A stretch of DNA of 64,000 bases from Sulfurisoma sediminicola. GTDB taxonomy: Bacteria > Pseudomonadota > Gammaproteobacteria > Burkholderiales > Rhodocyclaceae. The translations under genes were made by a program, and so were the position numbers. Shown in pieces: positions 30,528-40,278 of the stretch; positions within the stretch are counted from its first letter, which is position 1, and the number at the start of each line of letters is the position of its first letter. Under the pieces are notes generated by a model. That model made no database searches. It had not been told where the DNA came from and was given only the letters and a program-made list of their open reading frames with translations. The stretch spans positions 434,001 through 498,000 of the forward strand of contig NZ_BHVV01000008.1 in NCBI RefSeq assembly GCF_003865015.1. Direction: 5' to 3'.

Positions 30528-31664
30528 TCAGCCCCTCATCACCGCATCCGGGTCGGTGATCGCCGCTTTCCAGATCGGCACCAACACCGCCGCCGCGTAG
30601 GGGAACACCGTGAAGAAGAACAGCGTCGCGACCTGCAGTCCGTCGACGTGCGGCGTCAGGCGGAACTCGGGGTAGAGCACGGCCCAGCCCTTGAGCACCG
30701 GCTCGAATAGCCCGGCGCCGGCATAGAAGACATGGACGTAGGCGGCGACGAAGCCGGCGAGGAAGGCGGTCAGCGAAATCAGCAGCCCTTCCCAGAACTT
30801 CATCTTGATGATGTCGCCGGTCTCCCAGCCGATGGCCTTGAGGATGCCGATCTCGCGCTTCTCCTCGGCCGAGAGGCCCGAAGCCTTTTCCCAGGCGAGG
30901 ATGCCGAAGGCGAGGATCGCCGCCGAGAGCAGTGCCAGCACGATGCCCTCGCGCCAGTCGAAGATCGAGGCATAGGTGCGCAGCACCTCGTCGCGCAGGA
31001 TGGGCCGCGAATCCGGCAGCGCGGCGGCGAGCTTGGTGGCGACGTTGCGCACCTCCTGCGGGTTGGCCACCGTCAGCGCGATGTCGGTGTAGTGGCCGGC
31101 CGGGTAGTCGAAGAAGGCGCGGAAGTCGTCCTCGTGCATCAACAGCAGGTCGGCGCTGACGATCTCCGAGGCCTGCGGCAGCACGCTCGCCACGATGAAG
31201 GTGTGCAGCTTGCCCGAGTAGGAACGGAAGGAAATGCCGTTGCCGGCAGCTAGGCCGCGCGAGCGTTCCAGCGCCGGGCCGACGACGATCTCCCCCTTCG
31301 CGACGCTGCCGTCGTTGGGCACCATGAAGGTGTAGTTGGCCTTGACCACGGCATCGTAGTAGTAGCCCCAGAGCCGACCCTCCTTCTTCTGCACGCCGCG
31401 GATCCTGCCGACCTTTTCGATGTAGCCCGGGGGGATCAGGTCGTGGCGCCCGGCGACGAGGCGCTGCAGGATGACCTCGGGCGAGGCGGCGAGCACGTTC
31501 GCCGCTTCCTGCCGCAGCGCGTGGGTGTAGAGCGCGACCGAGGCGAGCACGAACACCAGCACGGTGTAGACGCCGAGCAGCCCGAGGTTGCGGGCCTTGC
31601 GCCGCGCCAGCGACTCCAGCGTGAAGTCAATCAGGTAGCGCTGCTTCTCGAGCCACAGTTTCAT
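30528..31664 (-). CDS. FtsX-like ABC transporter permease
   Basis: 378 residues. One N-terminal helix (about 28-48), a periplasmic domain (about 50-235), and three C-terminal helices with the FtsX signature EEKREIGILKAIGWETGDIIKMKFWEG (in the cytoplasmic loop). It pairs with the ATPase at 29545 despite the intervening repeats. Its ATG lies 38 bases inside the small upstream gene, a long overlap that implies coupled translation. Confidence 0.9.
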   Translation of the reverse strand: MKLWLEKQRYLIDFTLESLARRKARNLGLLGVYTVLVFVLASVALYTHALRQEAANVLAASPEVILQRLVAGRHDLIPPGYIEKVGRIRGVQKKEGRLWGYYYDAVVKANYTFMVPNDGSVAKGEIVVGPALERSRGLAAGNGISFRSYSGKLHTFIVASVLPQASEIVSADLLLMHEDDFRAFFDYPAGHYTDIALTVANPQEVRNVATKLAAALPDSRPILRDEVLRTYASIFDWREGIVLALLSAAILAFGILAWEKASGLSAEEKREIGILKAIGWETGDIIKMKFWEGLLISLTAFLAGFVAAYVHVFYAGAGLFEPVLKGWAVLYPEFRLTPHVDGLQVATLFFFTVFPYAAAVLVPIWKAAITDPDAVMRG

Positions 31665-31956
31665 GTCGCGGGGGCAGCAGCAGGCTGCCCGTGGGGAAGT
31701 GCTCGAAGGCGAGCGGATGGTCCTGGAAGGCCGAGTGCAGGTCGGCCTGCGTGGGGTGGCGCGTATAGCGGGCCTCGGTGAACAGCGCGAGGTCGGTAAG
31801 GCCGAGCCGCGCGACCAGCGCGCGGGTCTCGTTCAGTTCGGCCTCGCGCTGCGCGCGCGGGATCGCGGCATCGAGCAGCGTCGCCGCGAAGGCGGCCGCG
31901 GCCGCGGCGAGCAGCGTCAGGGCGAGCGTGGAGGGACGAACCGTGGTCGGGGACAT
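31627..31956 (-). CDS. Small membrane-anchored exported protein of the copper operon
   Basis: 109 residues with one N-terminal hydrophobic segment (about 10-30) and a mature part containing YTRHPTQADLHSAFQDHPLAFEHFPTGSLLLPP, rich in His. No family is recognised. It overlaps the FtsX-like permease gene by 38 bases and lies 46 bases downstream of the SCO1 gene, which supports membership of the operon; the conserved-looking His residues hint at metal binding. Confidence 0.65.
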   Translation of the reverse strand: MSPTTVRPSTLALTLLAAAAAAFAATLLDAAIPRAQREAELNETRALVARLGLTDLALFTEARYTRHPTQADLHSAFQDHPLAFEHFPTGSLLLPPRHETVAREAALPD

Positions 31957-31992
31957 CGGGACGATGATAGCGTGGGGTGGTGCACCGCGACC

Positions 31993-32006
31993 CTGAGCTG
32001 GATCAA
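31993..32006. promoter_or_regulatory. Weak FNR-like site CTGAG-CTGG-ATCAA
   Basis: One good half-site (ATCAA) and one degenerate half-site. It lies 37 bases upstream of the small exported gene at 31956 and covers the SCO1 stop codon. It could give the ABC/copper part of the operon an internal anaerobic promoter, but the match is weak. Confidence 0.3.
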
Positions 32007-32572
32007 AGCAGCTTGCGCACGGCGTCCACGATGGTCGTCGCCGGGGCGGCGAAGTGGATCACCTGCGCGAGCTTGCCGTCCGGTCCGACCACGTAGGTAT
32101 CGGCGCTGTGGTCGACAGCGTAGCCGCCGTCGGGCCGGAGCGGCTGACGCACGTAGCCGGCACCGTAAGCCTTGGCGACGGCCGCGATCTCCGCGGGCGT
32201 TCCGGTGACGCCGACCATGGCCGGATGAAAGTAGGCGGTGTATTCCTTGAGCAGGGCCGGCGTGTCGCGCTCGGGATCGACCGAAACCATGATCAACCGG
32301 GTGCGCGCGCGCTCCTCGGGCTTCAGCGCGTTGAGCGCCTGCGCGCCAGCCGCCAGCGAGGCCGGGCAGATGTCGGGGCAGTGGGTGTAACCGAAATAGA
32401 CCAGCAGCACGTTGCCACGCAGGCTCGCGGTATCGAGCGGACCCGCGGCGGACTGCAGCACGAAATCGCCGCCGACCGGCTTGGCGGCGAGGCCGGCCGT
32501 GCCGTGGCCGCCGTCGGAGCAGGCGGCGAGCAGGGCGACACCGAGGGCAAGGATTGCAGGCAGGCGGAACAT
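32003..32572 (-). CDS. SCO1/SenC family copper chaperone, lipoprotein
   Basis: 189 residues. The lipoprotein signal MFRLPAILALGVALLAAC has lipobox LAAC. The SCO copper site is complete: C-x3-C in HCPDICPAS and the distal His in AVDHSADT; VSVDPERDTP is also present. ATG 32572 was chosen because it gives the lipoprotein signal; the longer frame overlaps the upstream small gene. It is the second SCO in the window, similar but not identical to the one at 2234, and heads the copper operon after the 63-residue membrane protein. A weak FNR-like box (CTGAG-CTGG-ATCAA, 31993-32006) spans its stop codon. Confidence 0.92.
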   Translation of the reverse strand: MFRLPAILALGVALLAACSDGGHGTAGLAAKPVGGDFVLQSAAGPLDTASLRGNVLLVYFGYTHCPDICPASLAAGAQALNALKPEERARTRLIMVSVDPERDTPALLKEYTAYFHPAMVGVTGTPAEIAAVAKAYGAGYVRQPLRPDGGYAVDHSADTYVVGPDGKLAQVIHFAAPATTIVDAVRKLL

Positions 32573-32594
32573 CGGATGCGGTGGACAGCGCAGG

Positions 32595-32613
32595 GCGACC
32601 GCGGAGCGGTCGC
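32595..32613. promoter_or_regulatory. Hairpin between small membrane gene and SCO1
   Basis: GCGACCGC-GGA-GCGGTCGC is a perfect 8-base stem with a three-base loop, 27 bases after the stop of the upstream gene and before the SCO1 start. It could attenuate or stabilise the operon mRNA. No T-run follows. Confidence 0.4.
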
Positions 32614-32639
32614 CGATTCGGGGAAGGGTGGCCCCTCGC

Positions 32640-32831
32640 CTAGAAGCGGTTGGCGGCACGCATCAGCGCGCCGCGCAGGGCGATCGTCAAACTCGAGCCG
32701 AGCCCCACGCGCTGCGCGACCGCGGGCAGCAGGATCAATGAAGCCAGGGCGAAACCGGCACCCAGCAACAGCGAAGCCATTTCACTGCCCTCGCTCGCGA
32801 CCACCGTTGCATCCTGCGTGTTCTGGTTCAT
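32640..32831 (-). CDS. Small membrane protein, first gene of the copper operon
   Basis: 63 residues with one membrane helix (about 20-40) and a basic C-terminus (ALRGALMRAANRF). No family is recognised. It is supported by its position just before SCO1 on the same strand and by the RegA-type palindrome 67 bases upstream, but a gene this short remains uncertain. Confidence 0.5.
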   Translation of the reverse strand: MNQNTQDATVVASEGSEMASLLLGAGFALASLILLPAVAQRVGLGSSLTIALRGALMRAANRF

Positions 32832-32897
32832 TGCGCCGCTCCCGTCCGTACGATTTCACTAGAGGCAGATGGTAGAGACGATGTGCGCACTTGTCGT

Positions 32898-32912
32898 GCG
32901 GCATATTGCCGC
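32898..32912. promoter_or_regulatory. RegR/RegA-type palindrome before the copper operon
   Basis: GCGGCATATTGCCGC fits GNGRCRTTNNGNCGC at all but one fixed position and sits 67 bases before the first gene of the copper operon. The palindrome at 5335, before the NosL genes, is of the same type and at the same distance. Confidence 0.5.
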
Positions 32913-33214
32913 AGCGAAGGAAGCAAGGAGGAGAAAAGAAGAAGCCGCGCCGGAGGGAAGGAGGGCCCTCCGCCACCGCAACTCCGGAATGGGAAGGGGA
33001 ATTCCTTCCGGAGAGCGCCACCTGGGTGCCCTAGAGGAGGTGGGCAACCCGGCAACGGGCTTTGCAGTCGATCGTCGATAACCGGCAAAGGCGGCGGCTT
33101 CACGCAAGTACTATCAAGACCCGTGCCAGCCCGATGTGAGGATCTACCCTGCTGTTCCAAATGGGGTTTTTTCTCGAGCGCTATCATCCCATCAAGAGTT
33201 GTGCCAAAATTGAC

Positions 33215-33228
33215 TGACATTTTTGTCA
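33215..33228. promoter_or_regulatory. Palindrome TGACA-N4-TGTCA before the sigma-54 activator
   Basis: Perfect 5+4+5 inverted repeat 27 bases before the ATG at 33256. The spacing does not fit the RegA pattern and the half-sites differ from FNR sites. Its position suggests autoregulation of the activator gene; the binding protein is unknown. Confidence 0.4.
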
Positions 33229-33255
33229 CCACCTCCCTGTTTTGACACTCATCCC

Positions 33256-34593
33256 ATGACCGATCAAGGGATCGCACAACTCGCCGCCTATCTCGAAGAA
33301 GTGGCCGAGCCGAGCATCATCCTCGACGACGACTACCGCATCCTCGCCGCCAATGTCGCCTATCGTCGCGACTTCGCCGGCAGCCAGGACGTGACAGGGC
33401 GCCGCTGCTACGAGGTCTCGCACCGCATCGACCGGCCCTGCGACCAAGCCGGCGAAGCCTGCCCGCTGCGCCAGACCGCGCAGTCGGGACATCCGCAACG
33501 GGCCCTGCACCTGCACCACACGCCGCGCGGCGAGGAGCACGTCGATGTCGAGACGCGGCCGTTGGCACGTGGGCCAGGCAAGTCAAAAGCGGGACAACCC
33601 CGACTCTTTGTCGAAAGCATGCGCGTGGTGCGTCACGCCAGCAGCCAGCCGGCGGTGCAGGGCCTGGTCGGGCGCTCGCCGGCCTTCCAGGCGATGCTTG
33701 CGCGCATCACCCGCGCCGCGCCGGCCGAAGCGACGGTGCTGCTGCTGGGCGAGACCGGTACCGGCAAGGAACTCGCCGCGCGTGCGGTGCACGAAGGCAG
33801 CCCGCGCGCGACCGGCCCCTTCGTCGCCGTCGATTGCTCGGGCCTGACCGAGACGCTGTTCGAAAGCGAGCTGTTCGGCTACGAGAAGGGCGCCTTCACC
33901 GGCGCCACCCACCTCAAGGCCGGCCTGGTCGAGGCGGCCGCCGGCGGCACGCTGTTTCTCGACGAGATCGGCGAGTTGCCGCCGGCACAGCAGGCGAAAT
34001 TGCTGCGACTGCTGGAATCCGGCACCTACCGCCGCGTCGGCGGCGTCGAATGGCTGCCCGCCGATTTTCGCCTCGTCTCCGCCACCCACCGCGACCTCGC
34101 CGCCATGGTGCGAGCCGGCGACTTCCGCCGCGACCTCTACTACCGCGTCAACACTTTCCCCATCCACATGCCGGCGCTGGCCGAGCGCCGCGAGGACATT
34201 CCGTTGCTGGCGGCGTCGCTGCTCGCGCGCATCGACGCCGCCAACAGCGGCCGCATTGGCCACCACCGTCTTTCCGCCGGTGCCCTGCGAACGCTCCAGG
34301 CACGGGACTACGAGGGCAACATCCGCGAACTGCGCAACCTCGTCGAACGCGCGACGCTGCTCGCCGACGGCACGGAAATCCTGCCGGAACACCTCGACGA
34401 GTCGACGACAACTGCGCCCGCTGCACCCGGGAACGAAACCGAATTCCGCATCGCCGCGCCGATCAGGCTCGACGAACTCGAGTCGCGATATCTGCAATGG
34501 GCGCTGGACGCCAGCGCCGGCAACAGGAGCGAACTCGCCGCGCAACTGGGAATCTCGGCGCGAACGCTTTATCGACTGCTGCGCAAGCGCTGA
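33256..34593 (+). CDS. Sigma-54-dependent transcription activator with PAS-like sensor
   Basis: 445 residues. A PAS-like sensor (about 1-110) holds a cysteine cluster [21 protein letters not shown], which could bind heme or metal or act as a redox switch. The AAA+ domain (about 135-370) has Walker A GETGTGKE, the sigma-54 contact loop GAFTGA, Walker [12 protein letters not shown] and an arginine-finger region. The Fis-type helix-turn-helix at the C-terminus is [22 protein letters not shown]. There is no receiver domain. Target genes are unknown; its position divergent to the copper operon makes that operon one candidate. Confidence 0.92.
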   Translation: MTDQGIAQLAAYLEEVAEPSIILDDDYRILAANVAYRRDFAGSQDVTGRRCYEVSHRIDRPCDQAGEACPLRQTAQSGHPQRALHLHHTPRGEEHVDVETRPLARGPGKSKAGQPRLFVESMRVVRHASSQPAVQGLVGRSPAFQAMLARITRAAPAEATVLLLGETGTGKELAARAVHEGSPRATGPFVAVDCSGLTETLFESELFGYEKGAFTGATHLKAGLVEAAAGGTLFLDEIGELPPAQQAKLLRLLESGTYRRVGGVEWLPADFRLVSATHRDLAAMVRAGDFRRDLYYRVNTFPIHMPALAERREDIPLLAASLLARIDAANSGRIGHHRLSAGALRTLQARDYEGNIRELRNLVERATLLADGTEILPEHLDESTTTAPAAPGNETEFRIAAPIRLDELESRYLQWALDASAGNRSELAAQLGISARTLYRLLRKR

Positions 34594-34677
34594 TCGCCGA
34601 CATTGCATCTGCGTTCGTCCATTGCGCGTGATTCAATCTGTACAATTGATGCTGCACCGCACCACCCCAAAACCTCC

Positions 34678-36261
34678 ATGGCACGGATCTCCATATACGA
34701 CTCGACCCTGCGCGACGGCGCCCAGACGCAGGGCATCTCCTATTCGGTCGAGGACAAGATCAAGATCGTCGAGCGACTGGATGCGCTGGGCGTCGGCTAC
34801 ATCGAGGCCGGCAACCCCGGCTCCAATCCGAAGGACCTGGAGTTCTTCGCGCGGGCGGCCACGCTGAAGCTGGCCAGCGCCCGCATCATCGCCTTCGGCG
34901 CGACGCGCAAGGCCGGCCTGCGGGTTGCCGAGGACGCCAACGTCCTGTCGCTGCTCAAGGCGGGCACCGCCGCCATCGCCATCTTCGGCAAGAGCTGGGA
35001 TTACCAGGTGCTGGAAATCCTGCGCACCACGCTCGACGAAAACCTGTGCATGATCGGCGACACGATCCGCTATCTGAAGCAGCAGCGCAAGGAAGTGGTC
35101 TTCGACGCCGAGCATTTCTTCGACGGCTACAAGGACAATCTGGACTACGCGATGAAAACGCTGGCCGCGGCGGTCGACGCCGGCGCCGACTGCATCTGCC
35201 TGTGCGACACCAACGGCGGCAGTTTCCCTGACGAGATCTTCGACATCACCCGCGAGGTCCGCCGGCGCTTCGATGTCACCGTCGGCATCCATTGCCACAA
35301 CGACAGCGAAATGGCGGTGGCCAATTCCATCCGCGCGGTGCAGGCCGGCGCCACCCAGGTGCAGGGAACCATCAACGGCCTGGGCGAACGCTGCGGCAAC
35401 GCCAACCTCTGCTCGATCATTCCGAACCTGCAATTGAAGTTGGGTTTCGAGTGCATTCCGGCGGAGGCGATGCGTCACCTGACGTCGGTGGCGCGCTCGG
35501 TGAGCGAAATCGCCAACATGCCGCACAACGAGAAGGCGGCTTACGTCGGCGGCCATGCCTTCGCCCACAAGGGCGGCATGCACATCGATGCGGTGGTCAA
35601 GAACCCGATCTCCTACGAGCACATCAACCCGGATCTCGTCGGCAACAGCCGCCGGGTGCTGATGTCCGAGGTGGCGGGTCGCAGCACGCTGCTGGCCCGC
35701 ATCAATGTCGTCGATCCGACGCTGACCAAGGATTCGCCCGAGATCCGCAGGATCATCGACCGCCTCAAGGAACTGGAACACGAGGGCTACCAGTTCGAGG
35801 CGGCGGAAAGCTCCTTCGACCTGGTCGTGCGCAAAATGCTCGGGCGCTACACGCCGTTCTTCGAACTCGTCGAATTCAAGGTCATCACCAACGAGCCGGC
35901 GGTCAATGACGTCAATTCGTCGGTGATCATCAAGGTGCGCGTCGGCGACCAGGAAGTGCTCACCGTGGCCGAAGGCGACGGCCCGGTGAACGCCCTCGAC
36001 AAGGCTGCGCGCAAGGCGCTGGAGCGCCTCTACCCGGCCATCGGCGAAATCCGGCTCACCGACTACAAGGTGCGCGTGCTCGATTCCGACCTGGCCTCCG
36101 CGGCCAAGGTGCGGGTGCTGATCGAGTCGAGCGACGGCAGCGAGAACTGGACGACCATCGGCGTGTCGACAGACATCATCAATGCCTCCTGGCAGGCGCT
36201 GGTCGATTCGATCGAATACAAGCTGCTGCGCGACCAGGAACGCACGCAGCAGGCAGCATGA
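34678..36261 (+). CDS. cimA: (R)-citramalate synthase
   Basis: 527 residues. It condenses pyruvate and acetyl-CoA to citramalate, the threonine-independent entry to isoleucine. The N-terminal [20 protein letters not shown] segment with R-D-G and the catalytic barrel motifs [15 protein letters not shown] and [11 protein letters not shown] are present, and the C-terminal regulatory (LeuA-type allosteric) domain spans about 400-520. The length and the GAQ-x-x-G-I-S form separate it from LeuA, which has GEQ-x-P. ATG 34678 was chosen. It leads cimA-leuC-leuD, which fits since LeuCD can also isomerise citramalate. Confidence 0.94.
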   Translation: MARISIYDSTLRDGAQTQGISYSVEDKIKIVERLDALGVGYIEAGNPGSNPKDLEFFARAATLKLASARIIAFGATRKAGLRVAEDANVLSLLKAGTAAIAIFGKSWDYQVLEILRTTLDENLCMIGDTIRYLKQQRKEVVFDAEHFFDGYKDNLDYAMKTLAAAVDAGADCICLCDTNGGSFPDEIFDITREVRRRFDVTVGIHCHNDSEMAVANSIRAVQAGATQVQGTINGLGERCGNANLCSIIPNLQLKLGFECIPAEAMRHLTSVARSVSEIANMPHNEKAAYVGGHAFAHKGGMHIDAVVKNPISYEHINPDLVGNSRRVLMSEVAGRSTLLARINVVDPTLTKDSPEIRRIIDRLKELEHEGYQFEAAESSFDLVVRKMLGRYTPFFELVEFKVITNEPAVNDVNSSVIIKVRVGDQEVLTVAEGDGPVNALDKAARKALERLYPAIGEIRLTDYKVRVLDSDLASAAKVRVLIESSDGSENWTTIGVSTDIINASWQALVDSIEYKLLRDQERTQQAA

Positions 36262-36296
36262 CCCTTTACCCGAAGTAGTTCATCAGAGGAGCCGCG

Positions 36297-37703
36297 ATGG
36301 CTGGCAAAACGCTTTACGACAAACTGTGGGAATCGCATGTGGTTCGCGAGGAAGCGGACGGCACCTGCCTGCTCTACATCGACCGCCATCTCATGCATGA
36401 GGTGACCAGCCCGCAGGCCTTCGAAGGCATGCGCCTGGCCGGCCGCAAACCGTGGCGCAACACCAGCATCGTCGCCAACCCGGATCACAACACGCCGACC
36501 GACCATTGGGACGAGGGCATCAAGGACTCGATCTCGCGCCTGCAGGTGGAAACGCTCGACGCCAACATCAAGGACTTCGGCGCCCTGGTCTATTTCCCGT
36601 TCAAGCATGCCAACCAGGGCATCATCCACGTCATCGGCCCGGAGCAGGGCACCACCCTGCCGGGCATGACGGTGGTCTGCGGCGACAGCCACACCTCGAC
36701 CCACGGCGCCTTCGGCGCGCTGGCCCATGGCATCGGCACCTCGGAAGTCGAGCATGTGCTCGCCACGCAGACGCTGGTGGCCAAGCGCTCCAAGCGCATG
36801 CTGATCAAGGTGGAAGGAAAACTCGGCGCCGGCGTGACGGCGAAGGACATCGCCCTGGCCATCATCGGCAGGATAGGCACGGCCGGCGGCACCGGCCATG
36901 CCATCGAATTCGGCGGCGCCGCGATTCGCGACCTCTCCATGGAAGGCCGCATGACCCTGTGCAACATGGCCATCGAGGGCGGCGCCCGCGCCGGCGTGGT
37001 GGCGCCCGATGCGAAAACCGTCGAGTACCTGCAGGGCCGGCCCTACGCGCCCAAGGGCGCCGACTGGGACAAGGCCGTGGCCTACTGGGAGACCCTGAAG
37101 TCGGACGCCGACGCGGTCTTCGACACCGTGATCGAACTCGACGCGGCGCGCATCGAACCGCAGGTGACCTGGGGCACCTCGCCGGAACAGGTGCTGCCCA
37201 TCGGCGGACGCGTGCCGAACCCGGCCGACGAGGCCGACCCGCAGAAGCGCGGCGGCATCGAGCGGGCGCTGCAGTACATGGGGCTCGCGGCCGACACGCC
37301 GCTTGCCGACATCAAGCTGGACAAGGTGTTCATCGGTTCCTGCACCAACTCGCGCATCGAGGATCTGCGCGCCGCCGCCGCGGTGGCCAAGGGCAGGAAG
37401 AAAGCCGCCAATGTGCAGCAGGTGCTGGTGGTGCCGGGCTCCGGCATCGTCAAGCGCCAGGCCGAAGCCGAAGGGCTGGACAAGGTGTTCATCGCGGCCG
37501 GCTTCGAATGGCGCGAGCCGGGCTGCTCGATGTGCCTGGCCATGAATGCCGATCGCCTGGAGCCGGGCGAGCGCTGCGCCTCGACCTCGAACCGCAACTT
37601 CGAGGGACGCCAGGGCGCCGGCGGCCGCACCCACCTGGTCAGCCCGGCGATGGCCGCCGCCGCCGCCATCGCCGGCCACTTCGTCGACATCCGCAAGTTC
37701 TGA
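36297..37703 (+). CDS. leuC: 3-isopropylmalate dehydratase large subunit
   Basis: 468 residues, normal length. An aconitase-family enzyme that isomerises 2- and 3-isopropylmalate (and citramalate) in leucine and isoleucine synthesis. The [4Fe-4S] ligands are seen in [13 protein letters not shown] and [23 protein letters not shown] and [11 protein letters not shown] are other family motifs. A GAGGAGCCGCG ribosome site precedes the ATG. Between cimA and leuD on the same strand. Confidence 0.97.
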   Translation: MAGKTLYDKLWESHVVREEADGTCLLYIDRHLMHEVTSPQAFEGMRLAGRKPWRNTSIVANPDHNTPTDHWDEGIKDSISRLQVETLDANIKDFGALVYFPFKHANQGIIHVIGPEQGTTLPGMTVVCGDSHTSTHGAFGALAHGIGTSEVEHVLATQTLVAKRSKRMLIKVEGKLGAGVTAKDIALAIIGRIGTAGGTGHAIEFGGAAIRDLSMEGRMTLCNMAIEGGARAGVVAPDAKTVEYLQGRPYAPKGADWDKAVAYWETLKSDADAVFDTVIELDAARIEPQVTWGTSPEQVLPIGGRVPNPADEADPQKRGGIERALQYMGLAADTPLADIKLDKVFIGSCTNSRIEDLRAAAAVAKGRKKAANVQQVLVVPGSGIVKRQAEAEGLDKVFIAAGFEWREPGCSMCLAMNADRLEPGERCASTSNRNFEGRQGAGGRTHLVSPAMAAAAAIAGHFVDIRKF

Positions 37704-37716
37704 ACGGAACACGCCC

Positions 37717-38355
37717 ATGAAAGCCTTTACCCAACTCGATGGCCTGGTCTGCCCGATCGACCGCGCCAACGTCGATACCGACGCGATCATCCCCAAGCAG
37801 TTCCTCAAGTCGATCAAGCGCTCCGGCTTCGGTCCCTACCTGTTCGACGAATGGCGCTACACGGACCACGGCGAGCCGGGCATGGATTGCAGCAAGCGTC
37901 CGCTGAAGAAGGACTTCGTGCTCAACCAGTCACGCTACAAGGGCGCGCAGATCCTGCTGGCGCGCGACAACTTCGGTTGCGGTTCCAGCCGCGAGCATGC
38001 CCCCTGGGCCATCGAGGATTACGGTTTCCAGGTCGTCATCGCGCCCTCCTTCGCCGACATCTTCTTCGGCAACTGCTACAAGAACGGCATTCTGCCCATC
38101 GTCGCGTCGGCGGCAATCGTCGACCAGTTGTTCCGCGAATGTGCCGCCCAGAAGGGCTACCGTCTGCGCGTCGACCTGGAGACGCAGACCGTGAGGAATC
38201 CCGCCGGCGAGTGGTTCGAATTCGACATCACGCCCCACCGCAAGCATTGCCTGCTCAACGGCCTCGACGAAATCGCCCTCACCCTGCAGTACGCCGACGA
38301 AATCAGGGCCTTCGAGGCCCGGCACAAGGCCGCCCAGCCCTGGCTGTTCGCCTGA
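37717..38355 (+). CDS. leuD: 3-isopropylmalate dehydratase small subunit
   Basis: 212 residues. Swivel-domain partner of LeuC. Motifs [29 protein letters not shown] and [17 protein letters not shown] are diagnostic. The ATG at 37717 follows leuC by 13 bases. leuB is not in the window. The gene ends 15 bases before the convergent regA. Confidence 0.97.
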   Translation: MKAFTQLDGLVCPIDRANVDTDAIIPKQFLKSIKRSGFGPYLFDEWRYTDHGEPGMDCSKRPLKKDFVLNQSRYKGAQILLARDNFGCGSSREHAPWAIEDYGFQVVIAPSFADIFFGNCYKNGILPIVASAAIVDQLFRECAAQKGYRLRVDLETQTVRNPAGEWFEFDITPHRKHCLLNGLDEIALTLQYADEIRAFEARHKAAQPWLFA

Positions 38356-38370
38356 ATCGCGGCGGGCCGG

Positions 38371-38913
38371 TCAGCTCCTGACCGGCTTCTTGGCCAGCTT
38401 GCGCTGCAGCGTGCGGCGGTGCATCTTCAGTGCGCGCGCCGTCGCCGAGATGTTGCCGTCGTGCTCGCGCAGCACGCGCTGGATGTGTTCCCACTCGAGG
38501 CGATCGACCGATAGCGGTTCGCTGCTGACCGTCGCATCCACCTCGCCCTCGTCCGTCCCGTCCGCCTCGTCGAAAGCACCGAGGATCGCATCGACCTCGA
38601 CCGGCTTGGCCAGGTACTGCACGGCGCCGAGCTTGATGGCATCGACCGCGGTGGCGATGCTGGCGTAGCCGGTGAGCACGACGATGTGGCAGCCGGGCTC
38701 GATTTCCAGCAGCTGCGGGATCAGCGTCAAACCCGAAACGCCGGCGATGTTGAGATCGAGGACGACGCGCCGCGGCCGCAGTTCGCGGGCCACCGCCGCC
38801 ACTTCCCGGGCATCGGTGACGCCGCGCGCCGGAATGCCACGGCGCTCGAACGCGCGCACCAGCACGGCGTTGAAGGTGGCATCGTCGTCGACGATCAGGG
38901 TAATGTCGTTCAT
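38371..38913 (-). CDS. regA: RegA/PrrA/ActR-type redox response regulator
   Basis: 180 residues. Receiver domain with acidic pocket VDDD, phospho-acceptor Asp53 (VVLDLNIAGVSG) and conserved Thr/Lys (VLTGYAS, YLAKPVE), a Pro-free acidic linker here (EADGTDEGEVD), and a Fis-like HTH: GNISATARALKMHRRTLQRKLAKK. The HTH is the conserved RegA/PrrA/RoxR one. With RegB it controls genes for anaerobic respiration, nitrogen and carbon metabolism in response to quinone redox state. It overlaps regB by four bases. Confidence 0.93.
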   Translation of the reverse strand: MNDITLIVDDDATFNAVLVRAFERRGIPARGVTDAREVAAVARELRPRRVVLDLNIAGVSGLTLIPQLLEIEPGCHIVVLTGYASIATAVDAIKLGAVQYLAKPVEVDAILGAFDEADGTDEGEVDATVSSEPLSVDRLEWEHIQRVLREHDGNISATARALKMHRRTLQRKLAKKPVRS

Positions 38914-40175
38914 AACGCGATTCTAGCGAGCGGCAATTCGATGCGGGCCAGGGCACCGCCGTCCGGCGGATTGGACAGCGTCAGCCGACCGCCGAGGCGA
39001 TCGATCGCGGCGCGCGTAAGCAACAGGCCGATGCCGCTGCCGCTCGCATGTGAAGGAAACGGCGTGCTGCCGCCGGCGCGCAGCACCACCTCGGAAAACC
39101 CCGGGCCATGGTCGCGCACCTCGAGGAACAGCGTGGCCTCATCCCAGCCCGCACGCATGGTGATCTGCCCGCCGGCGCGCGCCGCGTTGTTGAGCAGATT
39201 GACGATGCCCTGCTCCAGCGTCGGTTCGACGACGACCCGCGGCGTGGCGCCAGTACCGACAATTTCAAGGCGGCAATCGACATCACCGCGCAAGTCGAGC
39301 CAGCCGGCATGGACGACTGCCAGCCATTCGTCGCAGCGCATGCGTTCGGCGTGTTCGGCGCGCTCGGCGCCGGCACGCTCGGCCAGTCCGCTGATGATGC
39401 GTTTGCAGTGGGCGATCTGCTCGCGCAGAAGTGCCAGGTCTGCGCGCGTCGCGGGTGTCGCTGCCGCATCGTGTTCGAGTTCGCCGGCGAGCACGGCCAT
39501 CGTCGCCAGCGGCGTGCCCAGCTCGTGCGCGGCGCCCGCCGCCAGCGTGCCCAGCGCCAGCACGCGTTCGTCGCGCAGCGCCTGTTCGCGGGCATGGGCA
39601 AGCTCGGCGTCGCGGCTGCGGATGGTCGCCGTCATGCGCAGGATGAACCAGCCGATCAGCGCGACCGAGACGACGAAGGTCAGCCACATGCCGCCGAGGT
39701 GCAGGCGGGTGGCGCGCGCCGGATCGTCGAAGGGCAGCGGCACGAAACTCACCATCAGCAGCGAGTAGGCGCCCACCGCCAGAGTGGCGACGGCCGCCAC
39801 CAGGCGGGGCGGCAGGGTCAGCGCGGCGACCGCGACCGGCGGCAGCAGCAGTGAGACCAGCGGATTGGTGGCACCGCCGCTGAAGAACAGCAAAACCGAG
39901 AACAACACGAGATCGAGGCAGAGCTGGCTGAACAGCTCGGCCGCTGCGGCATCGATCGCCGCCGCCAGGCGCCGCGCGGTGAGCGCGTTCCAGCCGAGGG
40001 CGAGGGCGATAGCGGCCAGCATGGGTGGCGCCGGCAGCGCGATGTCGAGCAGCAGCGGTACCGTCAGCACCGCGGCAGCGGCCGTCGCCAGCACCCACCA
40101 GCGCACGACGACCAGCCGCCTGATGCTGGTCAGGGTCTCGGCAGCGTCGGCGGCGGGCGGCGGCAACATGGGCAT
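38910..40175 (-). CDS. regB: RegB/PrrB-type redox sensor histidine kinase
   Basis: 421 residues. Six membrane helices in the N-terminal 180 residues contain the quinone-binding loop FFSGGATNPLVSLLLPP (about 97-113). The H-box is AAHELGTPLATM with His217; a cysteine soon after (AHCKRIISG) matches the redox-active cysteine region of RegB. The ATP-binding N, G1 and G2 boxes are NLLNNAARA, RDHGPGF and GSGIGLLL. The HELGTPL H-box is specific to the RegB/PrrB family. It is divergent to the diheme cytochrome gene and its FNR box. Confidence 0.94.
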   Translation of the reverse strand: MPMLPPPAADAAETLTSIRRLVVVRWWVLATAAAAVLTVPLLLDIALPAPPMLAAIALALGWNALTARRLAAAIDAAAAELFSQLCLDLVLFSVLLFFSGGATNPLVSLLLPPVAVAALTLPPRLVAAVATLAVGAYSLLMVSFVPLPFDDPARATRLHLGGMWLTFVVSVALIGWFILRMTATIRSRDAELAHAREQALRDERVLALGTLAAGAAHELGTPLATMAVLAGELEHDAAATPATRADLALLREQIAHCKRIISGLAERAGAERAEHAERMRCDEWLAVVHAGWLDLRGDVDCRLEIVGTGATPRVVVEPTLEQGIVNLLNNAARAGGQITMRAGWDEATLFLEVRDHGPGFSEVVLRAGGSTPFPSHASGSGIGLLLTRAAIDRLGGRLTLSNPPDGGALARIELPLARIAL

Positions 40176-40201
40176 GGGCCGGCATTATGCGCGCCGTCGA
40201 A

Positions 40202-40215
40202 CTGATCGCGATCAA
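40202..40215. promoter_or_regulatory. FNR-type box CTGAT-CGCG-ATCAA
   Basis: One mismatch from TTGAT-N4-ATCAA. It lies 63 bases before the cytochrome ATG at 40279 and 26 bases before the divergent regB start, so it can activate the cytochrome gene and perhaps affect regB. Confidence 0.65.
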
Positions 40216-40278
40216 GGAGATGGCCGAGTTTGGTGAGACAATTCGCCGCACCCGATTTCATCATGGAGCGCATCGCCC

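Larger units (their letters stand above)
32832..33255. promoter_or_regulatory. 424-base divergent control region
   Basis: Gene-free region between the copper operon and the sigma-54 activator. It contains the palindrome TGCGGCATATTGCCGCA (32897-32913; RegA-type), a purine-rich tract with the palindrome GGAGGGCCCTCC near 32959-32970, and TGACA-TTTT-TGTCA (33215-33228) just before the activator. I see no coding signal and no RNA gene. Confidence 0.45.

Noticed and set aside
33215-33228. TGACA-N4-TGTCA as a RegA or FNR box
   Set aside because: The spacer is one base longer than in the RegA-type palindromes, and the half-sites do not match TTGAT. Listed as an unassigned palindrome.
36063-37817. 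Long open frame on the minus strand across leuC
   Set aside because: Antisense shadow of leuC and the end of cimA.
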